Notes: generated by a model from the letters alone, not told the origin. A stretch of 64,000 nucleotides of DNA from Ignavibacteria bacterium (GCA_009773205.1 WPAE01000003.1:62001-126000); one strand, 5' to 3'. Positions 10,467 through 19,239 are shown, counted from the first letter of the stretch. Translations and numbers: made by a program.

Positions 10467-10491
10467 TGTTAAAAAGTAAATATGAGTTTGC

Positions 10492-11379
10492 ATGAAAAAC
10501 TATTTGATGATATTAATTGTATGTCCTTTCTCTTTTGCCTATTCTCAAAATATTGAAGTAAGCAATCTTCAACTCAGCGGCGTTCTTGCTTTAGATTCCA
10601 AAGTAAGTTCTGTTAAAACACAGCATACAAAATATAATTCTCCACTTGAAGATAACGCTGCAAAGAAAAGCCCGCTTCTAGCCGCTGGTTTATCGCTTAT
10701 ACTTCCCGGCGCAGGCGAGTTCTACAGCGAAAGCTATCTAAAAACCGCTATTTTTTTAGCCGTTGAAGCTGCGGCTATTATTGTTGGTCTGTCTTACGAA
10801 AAGAAAGGAGATGATCAAACAATAGATTTCCAAAATTTTGCTGATAAACATTGGAGCGTAATACGTTACGCAAAATGGGTAACTAACCCCGTGAATGCAA
10901 AAAAGATTAAAGCTGATATTAATTTATCTAACTACAATGTTTTCTTTGCAAACGGAAAAGTAAACTGGAATGAACTTAATAAATTAGAATCCGATCTTGG
11001 TTCATATTTTTCTCATAGGTTACCTTTTTACGGCGAGCAGCAGTATTACGAATTGATTGGCAAATATCCTCAATACAATGTTGGCTGGGATGATTTTGGC
11101 GATGAAAACACTCCATTTGAATACAAGGCTGATAGAAGCAACCTTACTAAAAAATTTGTTTATTATTCTGTGGAAAGAGGAAAAGCTAACGACTACTATA
11201 ATGTTGCATCAAAAGCCGTATTGGTTGTTTTTGCTAACCACATTATCAGCGCTGTTGATGCGGCATGGTCGGCACATTCTTTTAACAAGAATATTCAGAT
11301 GCAAGCAACTCTTGAAAAATTTCAGAGCGGGTTTACTTCGTATTACTATCCTCAGTTAAATTTACAATACAGATTTTAG
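10492..11379 (+). CDS. DUF5683-like secreted or membrane protein
   Basis: The 295-residue protein has a signal peptide (about 1-19, ending FAYSQ). It also has the segment SPLLAAGLSLILPGAGEFY (about residues 62-80) followed by a hydrophobic helix, the pattern seen in DUF5683 proteins of Bacteroidetes. The C-terminal half holds a second hydrophobic stretch (KAVLVVFANHIISAVDAAW) and ends in a strand-like segment. Function is not known. der starts 12 bases downstream, so the two may be co-transcribed. The family assignment rests on the SPLLAAGLS...PGAGEFY motif only. Confidence 0.55.
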   Translation: MKNYLMILIVCPFSFAYSQNIEVSNLQLSGVLALDSKVSSVKTQHTKYNSPLEDNAAKKSPLLAAGLSLILPGAGEFYSESYLKTAIFLAVEAAAIIVGLSYEKKGDDQTIDFQNFADKHWSVIRYAKWVTNPVNAKKIKADINLSNYNVFFANGKVNWNELNKLESDLGSYFSHRLPFYGEQQYYELIGKYPQYNVGWDDFGDENTPFEYKADRSNLTKKFVYYSVERGKANDYYNVASKAVLVVFANHIISAVDAAWSAHSFNKNIQMQATLEKFQSGFTSYYYPQLNLQYRF

Positions 11380-11391
11380 GACACAAACTTA

Positions 11392-12705
11392 ATGAGCACA
11401 CCTTTAGTTTTAATAGTTGGAAGACCAAACGTAGGGAAATCTACTTTATTTAACCGCTTAACACAAAGCGAAGTGGCAATTGTTGATGATGTTAGCGGCG
11501 TTACACGCGACAGAAATTACGGCGATGTTGAGTGGAATGGAAAAATTTTTCGCGTAATTGATACTGGCGGTTACGTACCAAACACGGAAGACTTATTTGA
11601 AGTTGCCATTCGCGAGCAAATTGAAATTGGCCTGCACGAATGCGATTTGATTCTCTTTATGGTTGATGGAAGAACCGGACTTACTCCAATTGATATTGAA
11701 GTTGCAAGCATTTTACGCAAAGCTTCAAAACCATCTTACTTGCTTGTAAACAAAAGCGATACTCCAAGCTACGAAATGTATAAAGGTGAATTTTATTCAC
11801 TTGGGTTTAAAAATATTTTTGATGTATCTGCTCTTAACGGAAGAAATCTTGGCAATCTTCTTGATGATATGCTTTCTAAAATGAAATTCCCAGATGAAAA
11901 TGAAGAACGTGATAAACGGCTGCATCTTTCGATTGTAGGAAAACCAAATGTTGGAAAGTCTTCTCTTGTTAATGCGCTGTTAGGTTACGATAGAAGCATC
12001 GTTACAAATATTCCTGGTACTACAAGAGACAGCATAGACTCAGTGTTAAAGTATTACGGCGAAGAAATTGTTCTTGTTGATACTGCCGGACTTCGTAAGA
12101 AAACGAAAGTAAAAGAAAATATAGAATTCTTTTCTAATGTTAGAACTTACAGGGCTATTTGGAACTGTGACGTGGCTATTCTTCTTCTTGATGCAGAACT
12201 TGGCGTGAACAATCAAGATCAAAAAGTTATTCAAGAAGTTATCAGAAGAAGAAAAGGTTTAATAATTGGCGTTAATAAATGGGATTTGATTGAAAAGGAT
12301 ACCAATACAGCAAAAAAATATGAAGATGCAATTAAAGCAGAAATTGCAACTGCAGATTTTGCACCTGTTATTTTTATTTCGGCGCTAACAAAACAAAGAA
12401 TTTATAAATTGATTGATCTTGCAAAAAAGATTTATGAAGAAAGAGCTAAGAAAATTACTACCAGCGAATTGAACGATGTTTTACTGCCAATTATTCAAGA
12501 AACGCCGCCGCCTGCAACTCCAACCGGCAAAGAGGTTAAGATTAAGTACATTACTCAAGTTGGAGATCATTACCCAATTTTTCTTTTCTTTGCAAACGAA
12601 CACAAGTACATTCCAGAATCTTACAAACGATTTCTAGAAAGGCAGATCCGCAAGTGCTTTGGCTTTGAAGGAGTGCCAATAACAATTGGGCTTAGAGATA
12701 AATGA
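11392..12705 (+). CDS. der: Ribosome-assembly GTPase Der (EngA)
   Basis: Der is a double GTPase needed for 50S subunit maturation. The 437-residue protein shows two complete G domains. The first has GRPNVGKST (residues 10-18), DTGG and NKSD; the second has GKPNVGKSS (about 183-191), DTAG and NKWD. A C-terminal KH-like domain follows (about 350-437). Length and domain order are standard. The stop codon TGA lies inside the first bases of a repeat copy (AATGAGCC at 12701), so the end of the reading frame may have been set by that insertion. Confidence 0.97.
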   Translation: MSTPLVLIVGRPNVGKSTLFNRLTQSEVAIVDDVSGVTRDRNYGDVEWNGKIFRVIDTGGYVPNTEDLFEVAIREQIEIGLHECDLILFMVDGRTGLTPIDIEVASILRKASKPSYLLVNKSDTPSYEMYKGEFYSLGFKNIFDVSALNGRNLGNLLDDMLSKMKFPDENEERDKRLHLSIVGKPNVGKSSLVNALLGYDRSIVTNIPGTTRDSIDSVLKYYGEEIVLVDTAGLRKKTKVKENIEFFSNVRTYRAIWNCDVAILLLDAELGVNNQDQKVIQEVIRRRKGLIIGVNKWDLIEKDTNTAKKYEDAIKAEIATADFAPVIFISALTKQRIYKLIDLAKKIYEERAKKITTSELNDVLLPIIQETPPPATPTGKEVKIKYITQVGDHYPIFLFFANEHKYIPESYKRFLERQIRKCFGFEGVPITIGLRDK

Positions 12706-12936
12706 GCCGAGTCTAACCCGCATGCCTCTTTAGACTAAACATGGCGGGCAGGAAAATTCATTTTTGGGCATCTCTAAAAATATCAATTTCCTTTGCGGGC
12801 TTTCCTTTTTCTTTGTGTTCTTAGCGTGAAATATTTTAAAACAAAAGTTTTTAGAGGTGCCCTTTTGACAATTTATGGTTACGATGTAAGTCGAAAACAA
12901 TGTTTTTAATAATGATCATGGCTTTTTAGAGTAGGA
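12701..12936. repeat. MITE-like repeat family 2, degenerate copy, interrupted by repeat family 1
   Basis: The outer part AATGAGCCGAGTCTAACCCG (12701-12720) and the inner part (12886-12935) match, in inverted order and with few differences, the copy at 14971-15089. The inner arms share GTAAGTCGAAAACAA, TTTTTAATAATGATCATGG and TTTTAGAGTAGG. Between the two parts lies an unrelated 97-base family 1 element (12766-12862), which looks like a nested insertion. The left edge overlaps the stop codon of der. No gene was found between here and dsbD. Confidence 0.75.
12766..12862. repeat. MITE-like repeat family 1, copy 1
   Basis: The 97-base element has terminal inverted repeats GGGCATCTCTAAAAA and TTTTTAGAGGTGCCC (14 of 15 complementary). 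The interior shares ATATCAATTTCCTTTGCGGG and GAAATATTTTAAAACAAAAG with copy 2 at 21113-21220. It codes for nothing visible. The four bases on each side are TTTT, unlike the TTAA around copies 2 and 3, so this copy may be older. Confidence 0.8.
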
Positions 12937-13157
12937 TCGTAAATAAAAGGATTTCTTTTAGTAGAAATTGTTTATTCATCTATGAACCACACTTTTCGGT
13001 TAAATATTGAAATGCCACGTAAAGCATTGCGAAAGATGTAACCATTAACAATTTGTAGCATCATATTAACACAGTAAATTTTGAATAATTGTATATTTTT
13101 AAGCAGTTGATAGCCAATTATAATTGTCTTAATAGTAAAAATATTTTAGAGGTGTGG

Positions 13158-14948
13158 ATGTCTAGCAAGAGTATATTAAAGTATCTTATTGCAATTTTCT
13201 TTTTAGCTGTTCAAGCAGGATTTGCCCAGCCCAAAATTGTAAGTATTAAGCTCGATAATAGCTTAGTTAAAGCCAATGCTGGAAGTGAAGTAAAAGTTGT
13301 ACTTATTGCTGCAATAGAAAAAGGCTGGCATATTAATTCCCACAAACCTAACGACGAGTTCTTAATTCCTACTACGGTTGTTTCTGGCAACAATGCTTTT
13401 CCAATTTCTAAAATAGTTTTCCCTAAACCAATGGAATTAGAACTATCATTTTCTGATAAGCCTGTCTCTGTGTTTGAAGGGGAAACGAAGATCGAACTTA
13501 CTTTTAAAATTGATAAAAATGCAAAGACAGAAAAAGTAAATATCCCTATCGAATTTGGTTATCAAGGTTGTAACGATCAAACTTGTTTGCCTCCTACAAC
13601 TGATAAAATTAATCTTACTCTTGACATAACGGAATATGCTTCAGGTGCAGAATCTGCTTTATCAAACCAAGCTGCTAATGATACAGCTTCGCAAGAGCAA
13701 GTAAATTCTTCTGAGCAAGCCAAGCAGTATGTTCCCGAAGAGAATAAAGCTGATGAAGATGTTTCTGCTTTTGAAAGCAGAGGTTTGTTTTTAAGCCTTC
13801 TTATTGTTTTTCTTGGCGGATTAGCACTTAACCTAACACCCTGCGTTTATCCGCTCATCCCTATTACAATTGGCTATTTTGGCGGACAGACAGAAGGAAG
13901 AACAAGCAAACTTTTTATGCTTGGACTTTTTTACGTACTAGGATTAGCAATTACATATTCTATTGTTGGAGTAATTACAGCATTAAGCGGCGCAATGTTC
14001 GGTGCTTTACTTCAACAGCCGGTTGTTATTCTTTTCATTAGTTTAATTTTTGTTGCTCTTGCGCTCAGCATGTTTGGCGTTTATGAATTTAAATTGCCCG
14101 ATTCTTGGGCTGCAAAAGTTGGTGGCGCTAAATCCGGTATTACGGGCGCTTTCTTTATGGGTTTAACAATGGGAATTGTTGCTGCTCCTTGTATTGGGCC
14201 TTTTGTTCTAAGTTTAGTAACTGTTGTTGCCGCTAAAGGTGATGCAGTTTATGGGTTTGTTATGTTCTTTACTTTGGCGCTTGGTCTCGGGCTGCCTTAT
14301 TTGTTTTTAGCTTTATTCTCTGGCAAGTTAAAATCTTTGCCGCGGGCTGGTTTGTGGATGGAAGCTGTTAAGCGCATTTTCGGATTCATTATGATTGGAA
14401 TGGCACTTTACTTTGCCGGACCTCTTTTGCCAAAAGTTGTTAATAGTTACCTGCTTCCTTTTTACGGAATTATTGTAGCAATATTTCTATTCTTCTTTGA
14501 TAAAACAGCAAACTCAAATAAAGGATTTAATAGATTCAAAAATGTTTTCTCAGTTGTCATAATTGCTGTTTCGATCTATGCCATACTGCCCTCAAAAGGA
14601 ACTTCTATAGTCTGGCAGCCGTTTGAGCAAAGCGCTTTTGATAATGCCAAAGCATCAAATAATAAAATTATAATTGATTTTATGGCTGATTGGTGCATTC
14701 CTTGCAAAGAATTAGACGCTCAAACTTTCTCAGATCAAAAAGTAATTGAGGCTTCGGCAGATTTTAAAACATTTAAAGCAGATTTAACTCAAACCGGAAG
14801 TGAAACTACAGAAAAATTAAGAAAAGAGTTTAATGTAATTGGCGTTCCTACTGTTTTAATTTTCGATTCAAATGGAAATGAGCAGCAAAGGATTACCGGT
14901 TTTGTTAATGCCGAAGAGTTTTTGAAAATACTTAATGAAATAAAATAA
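13158..14948 (+). CDS. dsbD: Thiol:disulfide interchange protein DsbD
   Basis: DsbD carries electrons from cytoplasmic thioredoxin across the inner membrane to periplasmic thiol proteins. The open frame extends back to 13089, but the ATG at 13158 is preceded by AGAGGTG and gives a normal signal peptide (MSSKSILKYL...GFAQ), so 596 residues are proposed. Domains in order: a periplasmic N-terminal domain with the Cys pair of GCNDQTCLPP; eight or so membrane segments with LTPCVYPLIP and APCIGPF carrying the transmembrane cysteines; and a C-terminal thioredoxin domain with WCIPCK. All three cysteine pairs are present. The gene stands alone between two copies of repeat family 2. Confidence 0.93.
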   Translation: MSSKSILKYLIAIFFLAVQAGFAQPKIVSIKLDNSLVKANAGSEVKVVLIAAIEKGWHINSHKPNDEFLIPTTVVSGNNAFPISKIVFPKPMELELSFSDKPVSVFEGETKIELTFKIDKNAKTEKVNIPIEFGYQGCNDQTCLPPTTDKINLTLDITEYASGAESALSNQAANDTASQEQVNSSEQAKQYVPEENKADEDVSAFESRGLFLSLLIVFLGGLALNLTPCVYPLIPITIGYFGGQTEGRTSKLFMLGLFYVLGLAITYSIVGVITALSGAMFGALLQQPVVILFISLIFVALALSMFGVYEFKLPDSWAAKVGGAKSGITGAFFMGLTMGIVAAPCIGPFVLSLVTVVAAKGDAVYGFVMFFTLALGLGLPYLFLALFSGKLKSLPRAGLWMEAVKRIFGFIMIGMALYFAGPLLPKVVNSYLLPFYGIIVAIFLFFFDKTANSNKGFNRFKNVFSVVIIAVSIYAILPSKGTSIVWQPFEQSAFDNAKASNNKIIIDFMADWCIPCKELDAQTFSDQKVIEASADFKTFKADLTQTGSETTEKLRKEFNVIGVPTVLIFDSNGNEQQRITGFVNAEEFLKILNEIK

Positions 14949-14970
14949 AGAGTTGGATAATTTTTTTGTA

Positions 14971-15089
14971 TTAATGAGCCTACTCTAAAATCCATGATCA
15001 TTATTAAAAAAGGTTGTTTTCGACTTACCCGCCCAACCCTCCATAAAACGGCGGGCGTACAAGATGGCGGGTTAGATTCGGCTCATTAA
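14971..15089. repeat. MITE-like repeat family 2, intact copy
   Basis: The 119-base element has perfect 10-base inverted ends TTAATGAGCC (14971-14980) and GGCTCATTAA (15080-15089); the similarity continues imperfectly for 8 more bases. The ends begin and finish with TTAA, which could be the target duplication. The centre holds a GC-rich palindromic stretch with CGGCGGGCG and GGCGGGTT. It lies 22 bases behind the dsbD stop. The second copy is at 12701-12936 in the opposite orientation. Confidence 0.82.
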
Positions 15090-15175
15090 TTACTAAAACC
15101 GAATAAAGAAGTTAAAAACGACGCGGTTTTTTTATGATTGATAATGATAATCATAAATGATTCGCGTTCTTTCTT

Positions 15176-15331
15176 TTAGCAGTCGCATTTTATTTTTTGA
15201 GTAAGTTCGCATCCTGAACATCCGTTACAGTCAGATTTTGCCTTCTTCATCTTCAAGTTTCTATACAATGAATAAAGCACATAACTTATTGTAATCAAAA
15301 TAATCGCTAATACAAGAAAGTCTTGATTCAT
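15176..15331 (-). CDS. FeoB-associated Cys-rich membrane protein
   Basis: The small protein of 51 residues has one N-terminal membrane helix (LVLAIILITISYVLYSLY) and a cysteine-rich tail with CNGCSGC and a final CDC. This is the pattern of the FeoB-associated Cys-rich family (FeoC-like in position, unrelated in fold). The ATG at 15331 is preferred over the upstream in-frame start at 15373 because it follows the feoB stop by 10 bases without overlap. The cysteines may handle ferrous iron at the FeoB exit; this is inferred from position. Confidence 0.8.
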   Translation of the reverse strand: MNQDFLVLAIILITISYVLYSLYRNLKMKKAKSDCNGCSGCELTQKIKCDC

Positions 15332-15341
15332 AAATGCCTTT

Positions 15342-17837
15342 CTAAAAAATTGAACCAATTTGATAAACAGCAAAAGCTGCTAACCAAGCGAGAATAGTTG
15401 TATAAACCATTGTAAATACAGCCCATTTCCAATTAGCTTCTTTCTTTATTGCAGCAATTACTGCTACGCATGGAAAGTAAATTAAAATGAAAAGCATTAG
15501 AGAATAAGCAACTAATGGAGTAAAAACTTTTTCTCCAATACGCGGACCGCTTGTGAATGCTTGCTGCTGAAGTTTAGTACGCAAATTAGTCGAAGTTTCA
15601 TCTGCTTCCATATCCGATTGGTAAAGAACGCCCATTGATCCAACTACAATTTCTTTTGCCGCTAATCCGGTTAATATACTTACACCAATTTTCCAATCCC
15701 AGCCTAATGGTTGAATAACTGGAACAATCATGTGACCTAACTTACCGATGTAGGAATTTTCCATGCGTTCGGATTCTTTGTCAATTTCAATTTGTGTTAG
15801 CTGCTCTTCTTTTTGAGTTTCAGTTAAAGAATTGTTAGACGAAACTTTTTCGCTTAGCTCATCATAATTGATTGAATATTCTACTTCACGCGGAAAATAT
15901 CCCAAAGCCCAAATTATAATTGATGCAGTAAGAATTACGGTTCCCATTTTTGTAAGATACTGAATGCTCTTACTCCACATGTGAATTAATGTATTTCGTA
16001 AAGTAGGAATTCTATAAGGAGGAAGTTCCATTACAAATGGAACATCTTGTTTAGCAAAAAATATTCTCTTAAAAAGTAGAGCAGCTAAAATTGCGAGAAG
16101 AATTCCTATCAAATAAATTGAAAGAAGAACCAATCCTTGATTTTGAGGAAAGAATGCCGAAATAAATAAAACGTAAACGGGCAGACGTGCGCTGCAAGAC
16201 ATGAAAGGAATAATTAGCATTGTAAGAATTCTGTCTTTTCTATTTTCGAGCGTACGTGTTGACATAACAGCAGGAACATTACAGCCAAATCCCATAATAA
16301 GTGGAATAAAAGATTTGCCGTGCAACCCAATTTTATGCATCAACTTATCCATAATAAAAGCGGCTCTTGCCATATATCCTGTATCTTCCATTAAAGAGAT
16401 ACAGAAGAAAAGAATAAGAATGTTAGGCAAGAAAATTATTACTCCGCCTACACCGCCTATAATTCCATCTATAATTAAATCGTGTAAAGACCCATTCGGA
16501 AAAATACTTGAAACTAAGCTGCCCAATACTCCAATGCCGGCATCAATCCAATCCATTGGATAGCTGCCAAGCGAGAATGTAAGCTGAAACATCAGCCATA
16601 AGAAAACTATGAAAACCGGAAAGCCTAAATACTTGTGTGTAAGAATTATATCAATTGCATGACTTTTCTGTCGGCGGTTTAACTGCTTTTGAGCATAAGT
16701 CTCTTTTAGAACACCGCTGATAAATCCATATTTAGCATCGGCTATTATTGTATCTGATTTCTCCTTAAACTCTTTTTCAAGTTTCGTAATTTCTTTTTTA
16801 GCTGCTGCAACCATTTCTTCTGTTTTAGGTAAAGCAGAAAGCAGAGCATTAAAAGATTTATCATTCTCTATTAGTTTGATTGCTGCGTAACGCGGGTAAT
16901 ACAAATCGCTTAAATGAGAGTTCTTCTTTATTAATGTAGTTAACCGCTCTAAAGATTCCTCTAAATTTGTTCCGTAATTAATCTGTGCGTTTCTGGAAAT
17001 CGGATCATTGTTTTCGTAAACGTCAATTACTTTTCTAATAAGTTCTTTAATTCCTTCTCCTTTAGAAGCAACAGTTGTAACAATTGGGATACCGATAATC
17101 TTCCCAAGATTTGCGTAATCAAGTTTATCGCCTTTGTTTTCAAGCTCATCATACATATTAAGTGCAATCACAACATTGATATTCATATCCATCAACTGTG
17201 AAGTAAGAAATAAATTTCTTTCAAGATTAGAAGCGTCAATTACATTTACTACTACATCTGGCATCTTTTCGGAAATATGTTTTCTCACAAAAAGTTCTTC
17301 TGGAGAATATTCCGAAATAGAATAAGTACCGGGCAGATCTGTAATATTTATCGTGTATCCATCTTGAGTTAAGTGAGCTTCTTTTGTATCAACAGTTACT
17401 CCGCCGTAGTTGCCAACACGCTCATGCTTTCCGGTAGCATAATTAAATAATGTTGTTTTACCAGAATTGGGATTTCCTACAAGAGCAATGTTTATAGTGT
17501 GAGTTTTAACTACAACACTTTGCTCCATAGAAGGGTAAGTAATACTTCCTTCAAAAGAAGTTTCTGTTACAGTGGATAATTCATCAGAGTGAACAACTTC
17601 AATTAGCTCGGCTTCACTTCTTCTAAGAGAAACTCTGAATCCGAGTATTTCGTACTCGATTGGGTCTTGAAGAGGAGCGTTCTTAATTACTTTTACAGCT
17701 TTCCCTTTAACAAAACCCATTTCGGTAATGCGCTTGCGGAAAGCTCCGTGTCCTTTAACTTTCGTAATTATTCCAACTCCATCATTGTGAAGATCGGATA
17801 GGTGTAAAGTTTCGATATTTGATTCTGAATATGTCAT
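15342..17837 (-). CDS. feoB: FeoA-FeoB fusion, ferrous iron transporter
   Basis: FeoB imports ferrous iron through the inner membrane and is driven or gated by its cytoplasmic GTPase. The protein (831 residues from the ATG at 17837; the longer frame uses a TTG at 17855) starts with an SH3-like FeoA domain (about residues 10-85). The G domain follows with GNPNSGKT, DLPGTYS and NMYDE. The membrane part has the two gate-like segments including GFGCNVPAVMSTRTLENRKDR and CSARLPVY. Fusion of FeoA to FeoB is common in Bacteroidetes. The start lies one base after the stop of a porin remnant, so the transporter was probably translated behind that porin. Confidence 0.95.
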   Translation of the reverse strand: MTYSESNIETLHLSDLHNDGVGIITKVKGHGAFRKRITEMGFVKGKAVKVIKNAPLQDPIEYEILGFRVSLRRSEAELIEVVHSDELSTVTETSFEGSITYPSMEQSVVVKTHTINIALVGNPNSGKTTLFNYATGKHERVGNYGGVTVDTKEAHLTQDGYTINITDLPGTYSISEYSPEELFVRKHISEKMPDVVVNVIDASNLERNLFLTSQLMDMNINVVIALNMYDELENKGDKLDYANLGKIIGIPIVTTVASKGEGIKELIRKVIDVYENNDPISRNAQINYGTNLEESLERLTTLIKKNSHLSDLYYPRYAAIKLIENDKSFNALLSALPKTEEMVAAAKKEITKLEKEFKEKSDTIIADAKYGFISGVLKETYAQKQLNRRQKSHAIDIILTHKYLGFPVFIVFLWLMFQLTFSLGSYPMDWIDAGIGVLGSLVSSIFPNGSLHDLIIDGIIGGVGGVIIFLPNILILFFCISLMEDTGYMARAAFIMDKLMHKIGLHGKSFIPLIMGFGCNVPAVMSTRTLENRKDRILTMLIIPFMSCSARLPVYVLFISAFFPQNQGLVLLSIYLIGILLAILAALLFKRIFFAKQDVPFVMELPPYRIPTLRNTLIHMWSKSIQYLTKMGTVILTASIIIWALGYFPREVEYSINYDELSEKVSSNNSLTETQKEEQLTQIEIDKESERMENSYIGKLGHMIVPVIQPLGWDWKIGVSILTGLAAKEIVVGSMGVLYQSDMEADETSTNLRTKLQQQAFTSGPRIGEKVFTPLVAYSLMLFILIYFPCVAVIAAIKKEANWKWAVFTMVYTTILAWLAAFAVYQIGSIF

Positions 17838-17838
17838 A

Positions 17839-18006
17839 TTAAAAAATGATTCCAAATCTAATAAAAGCGGCTAATGAATTGTCTAAGTTTTTTCCGCTTC
17901 TAGCTGGATTTATTATGTACTGAAAATCGGGTTGAATGAAGAAATTCTCCATCAAAGTTGATTTGTAAAACACTTCAATTACTGTTTCGCTTTCCTCGAA
18001 TCTAAC
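17839..18006 (-). pseudogene. C-terminal remnant of an OprB-type carbohydrate porin
   Basis: The minus-strand frame of 55 codons ends with a TAA one base before the feoB ATG. It contains SETVIEVFYK, QPDFQYIINPA and a final strand ending RFGIIF. This matches the end of OprB-family porins (ETxxExYY...QPDxQYIxNP...LRxxxxF). A stop codon (18007-18009) closes the frame upstream, and no signal peptide or barrel start was found in the preceding 180 bases. The remnant suggests that an outer-membrane porin once preceded feoB in this transcript and was mostly deleted. Confidence 0.72.
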
Positions 18007-18101
18007 TTAACACGCTAGAACAAAAGCGAAACTGTTTGAACTACAACTCACTATTTATATATAACCACGTTTTTCTTTGGCAAGTTCTATATTCATAGTA
18101 A

Positions 18102-18181
18102 TTAATCTATCGGCTTCTGAAGAGTAGTTCAATCACTAAAAAGAGGGAATTTGTAATGTAAAATCCCTAAAAGTAGGGATT
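18102..18181 (-). promoter_or_regulatory. Promoter A upstream of the porin remnant and feoB
   Basis: On the minus strand an ATTG (18130-18133) is followed after 20 bases by TAGATTAA (18102-18109), close to the Bacteroidetes consensus TTG-N20-TANNTTTG. Upstream lie a pyrimidine tract and a perfect palindrome AATCCCTA-4-TAGGGATT (18162-18181). The same arrangement with the same spacing occurs in promoter B (18547-18624). The -7 box matches 6 of 8 positions if both N are allowed. Confidence 0.55.
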
Positions 18182-18186
18182 GGTAA

Positions 18187-18522
18187 TCAATTCAAGCTTA
18201 CTTTATAACTGTCGGTAAAGTACATTCGATTATTATTGAGTTTAGGAAACAGAAGAGTTTTAAGCTCATTTAGCTCTGCAATTGAGAGCAGTACATTTAT
18301 GTTTTTACTATTAACAGAAATAATAATTTTTCTGCTAAAAACTGATCTGGCGTTTTTGGAGTGCCAGTATTTGCCATCTATTTTACCAACATAATCTGCA
18401 AAAGCATGGTACTCATCATCGGTAAATTTTATAAATAGATTATTGAACTCAAGAAATATTTTATTGCAGTTTGTACATATAATTATTTTTCCATTTGCGG
18501 TATGGTTCAATGTTTTGTTCAT
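18187..18522 (-). CDS. Small conserved protein with CxxC motif, possibly DUF6686 family
   Basis: The 111-residue protein has CTNCNKIFLEFNNLF near the N-terminus (Cys at about 16 and 19). This resembles the CxxC-plus-FNN/GFGN segment of a small Bacteroidetes family that I associate with DUF6686. The rest is mixed alpha/beta without further motifs. It has its own strong promoter (promoter B) and sits between a LuxR-type regulator and the Feo genes. A role in iron or nitrosative stress is suggested only by position. The family name is from memory and should be treated as moderate. Confidence 0.55.
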   Translation of the reverse strand: MNKTLNHTANGKIIICTNCNKIFLEFNNLFIKFTDDEYHAFADYVGKIDGKYWHSKNARSVFSRKIIISVNSKNINVLLSIAELNELKTLLFPKLNNNRMYFTDSYKVSLN

Positions 18523-18546
18523 AGTAATACACCCGATTGTTAATCC

Positions 18547-18624
18547 AAATGTATTTTTCGCTTTGTCTTAGTTCAATCACAAAAAAGAGTGAAAATATAT
18601 TAGCAAATCACTACTAATTGGGAT
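18547..18624 (-). promoter_or_regulatory. Promoter B with shared upstream operator, driving the CxxC protein
   Basis: On the minus strand ATTG (18575-18578), a 20-base spacer and TACATTTG (18547-18554) give a full Bacteroidetes-type promoter 25 bases before the ATG at 18522. The plus-strand tract at 18570-18594 matches 18125-18149 in 23 of 25 positions (TAGTTCAATCAC then A-rich GAG). A degenerate version of the palindrome of promoter A (AATCACTA...TGGGAT) stands at the same distance. The repeat points to a common activator or repressor. Confidence 0.7.
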
Positions 18625-18627
18625 GCA

Positions 18628-19239
18628 CTAATTTTTATAATCTTCCAAGAGTATAATTTTGTTAGAAATGGCGTAAATAGTTAAACCGGCTTGGCTTTTA
18701 ATTCCGGTTTTCTGAGATATGTTTTTACGATGACTGATTACAGTATGAATGCTAATGTTTAGATGATCTGCAATCTCTTTATTTGAAAAACCTTTAATGA
18801 TCTGTTTCAAGACATCAATTTCTCTATCAGAAAGAAGCTCTTGTTCATCTTCAAGAGAAAGATGATTTTCGTTGCTGCTTATATTTGTTAGTTGTTTAGA
18901 AATTGATTCGGCTGAGTCTGTGATGTTAATAATTCTATCAAATTGAGAAAGCAGATTATGATCGAAGAAATTATAAACAAGAGCAACCCAAATAATTGCG
19001 GGAAAGTTTTTCTGTATCGAGGCAAACTCTTTATTCTTATTCTGTATAAGAGTAGGATTTACTATTGCTAAATCAAACCTGCCGTGCGCTGCATGGTTCT
19101 GAATTTCACTTAAACTATCGGTTCTAATTAAATGAAAATGATGCCCCGATTTAGAAATTATGTTAGAGATACCTTCAAACACAATTAGCGAAGGCTCAAA
19201 GACAACAATATTTGTGCTTGGCTTATTCACTGCATTCAA
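18628..19239 (-). CDS. LuxR-family regulator with degenerate receiver domain
   Basis: The 203-residue protein has an N-terminal receiver-like domain (about 8-125) and a C-terminal LuxR helix-turn-helix (about 138-200: LSDREIDVLKQIIKGFSNKEIA then SIHTVISHRKNI). The receiver lacks the usual acidic pair at the end of strand 1 (VVFEPS). The expected phospho-acceptor Asp is Asn in AIVNPTL. Phosphorylation is therefore unlikely and another signal may control it. Its start overlaps the hemerythrin gene by 17 bases, so the two are translationally coupled. It is a natural candidate to bind the shared sequence of promoters A and B, which is inference. Confidence 0.8.
   Translation of the reverse strand: MNAVNKPSTNIVVFEPSLIVFEGISNIISKSGHHFHLIRTDSLSEIQNHAAHGRFDLAIVNPTLIQNKNKEFASIQKNFPAIIWVALVYNFFDHNLLSQFDRIINITDSAESISKQLTNISSNENHLSLEDEQELLSDREIDVLKQIIKGFSNKEIADHLNISIHTVISHRKNISQKTGIKSQAGLTIYAISNKIILLEDYKN

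Noticed and set aside
12701-15089. dsbD between inverted repeats as a composite transposon
   Set aside because: No transposase or cargo unlike the host was seen; the repeats are short non-coding elements and dsbD looks like an ordinary resident gene.
18055-18096. 13-codon frame behind promoter A as a regulatory leader peptide
   Set aside because: It has no hairpin or special codons; it is more simply a leftover start of the deleted porin gene.
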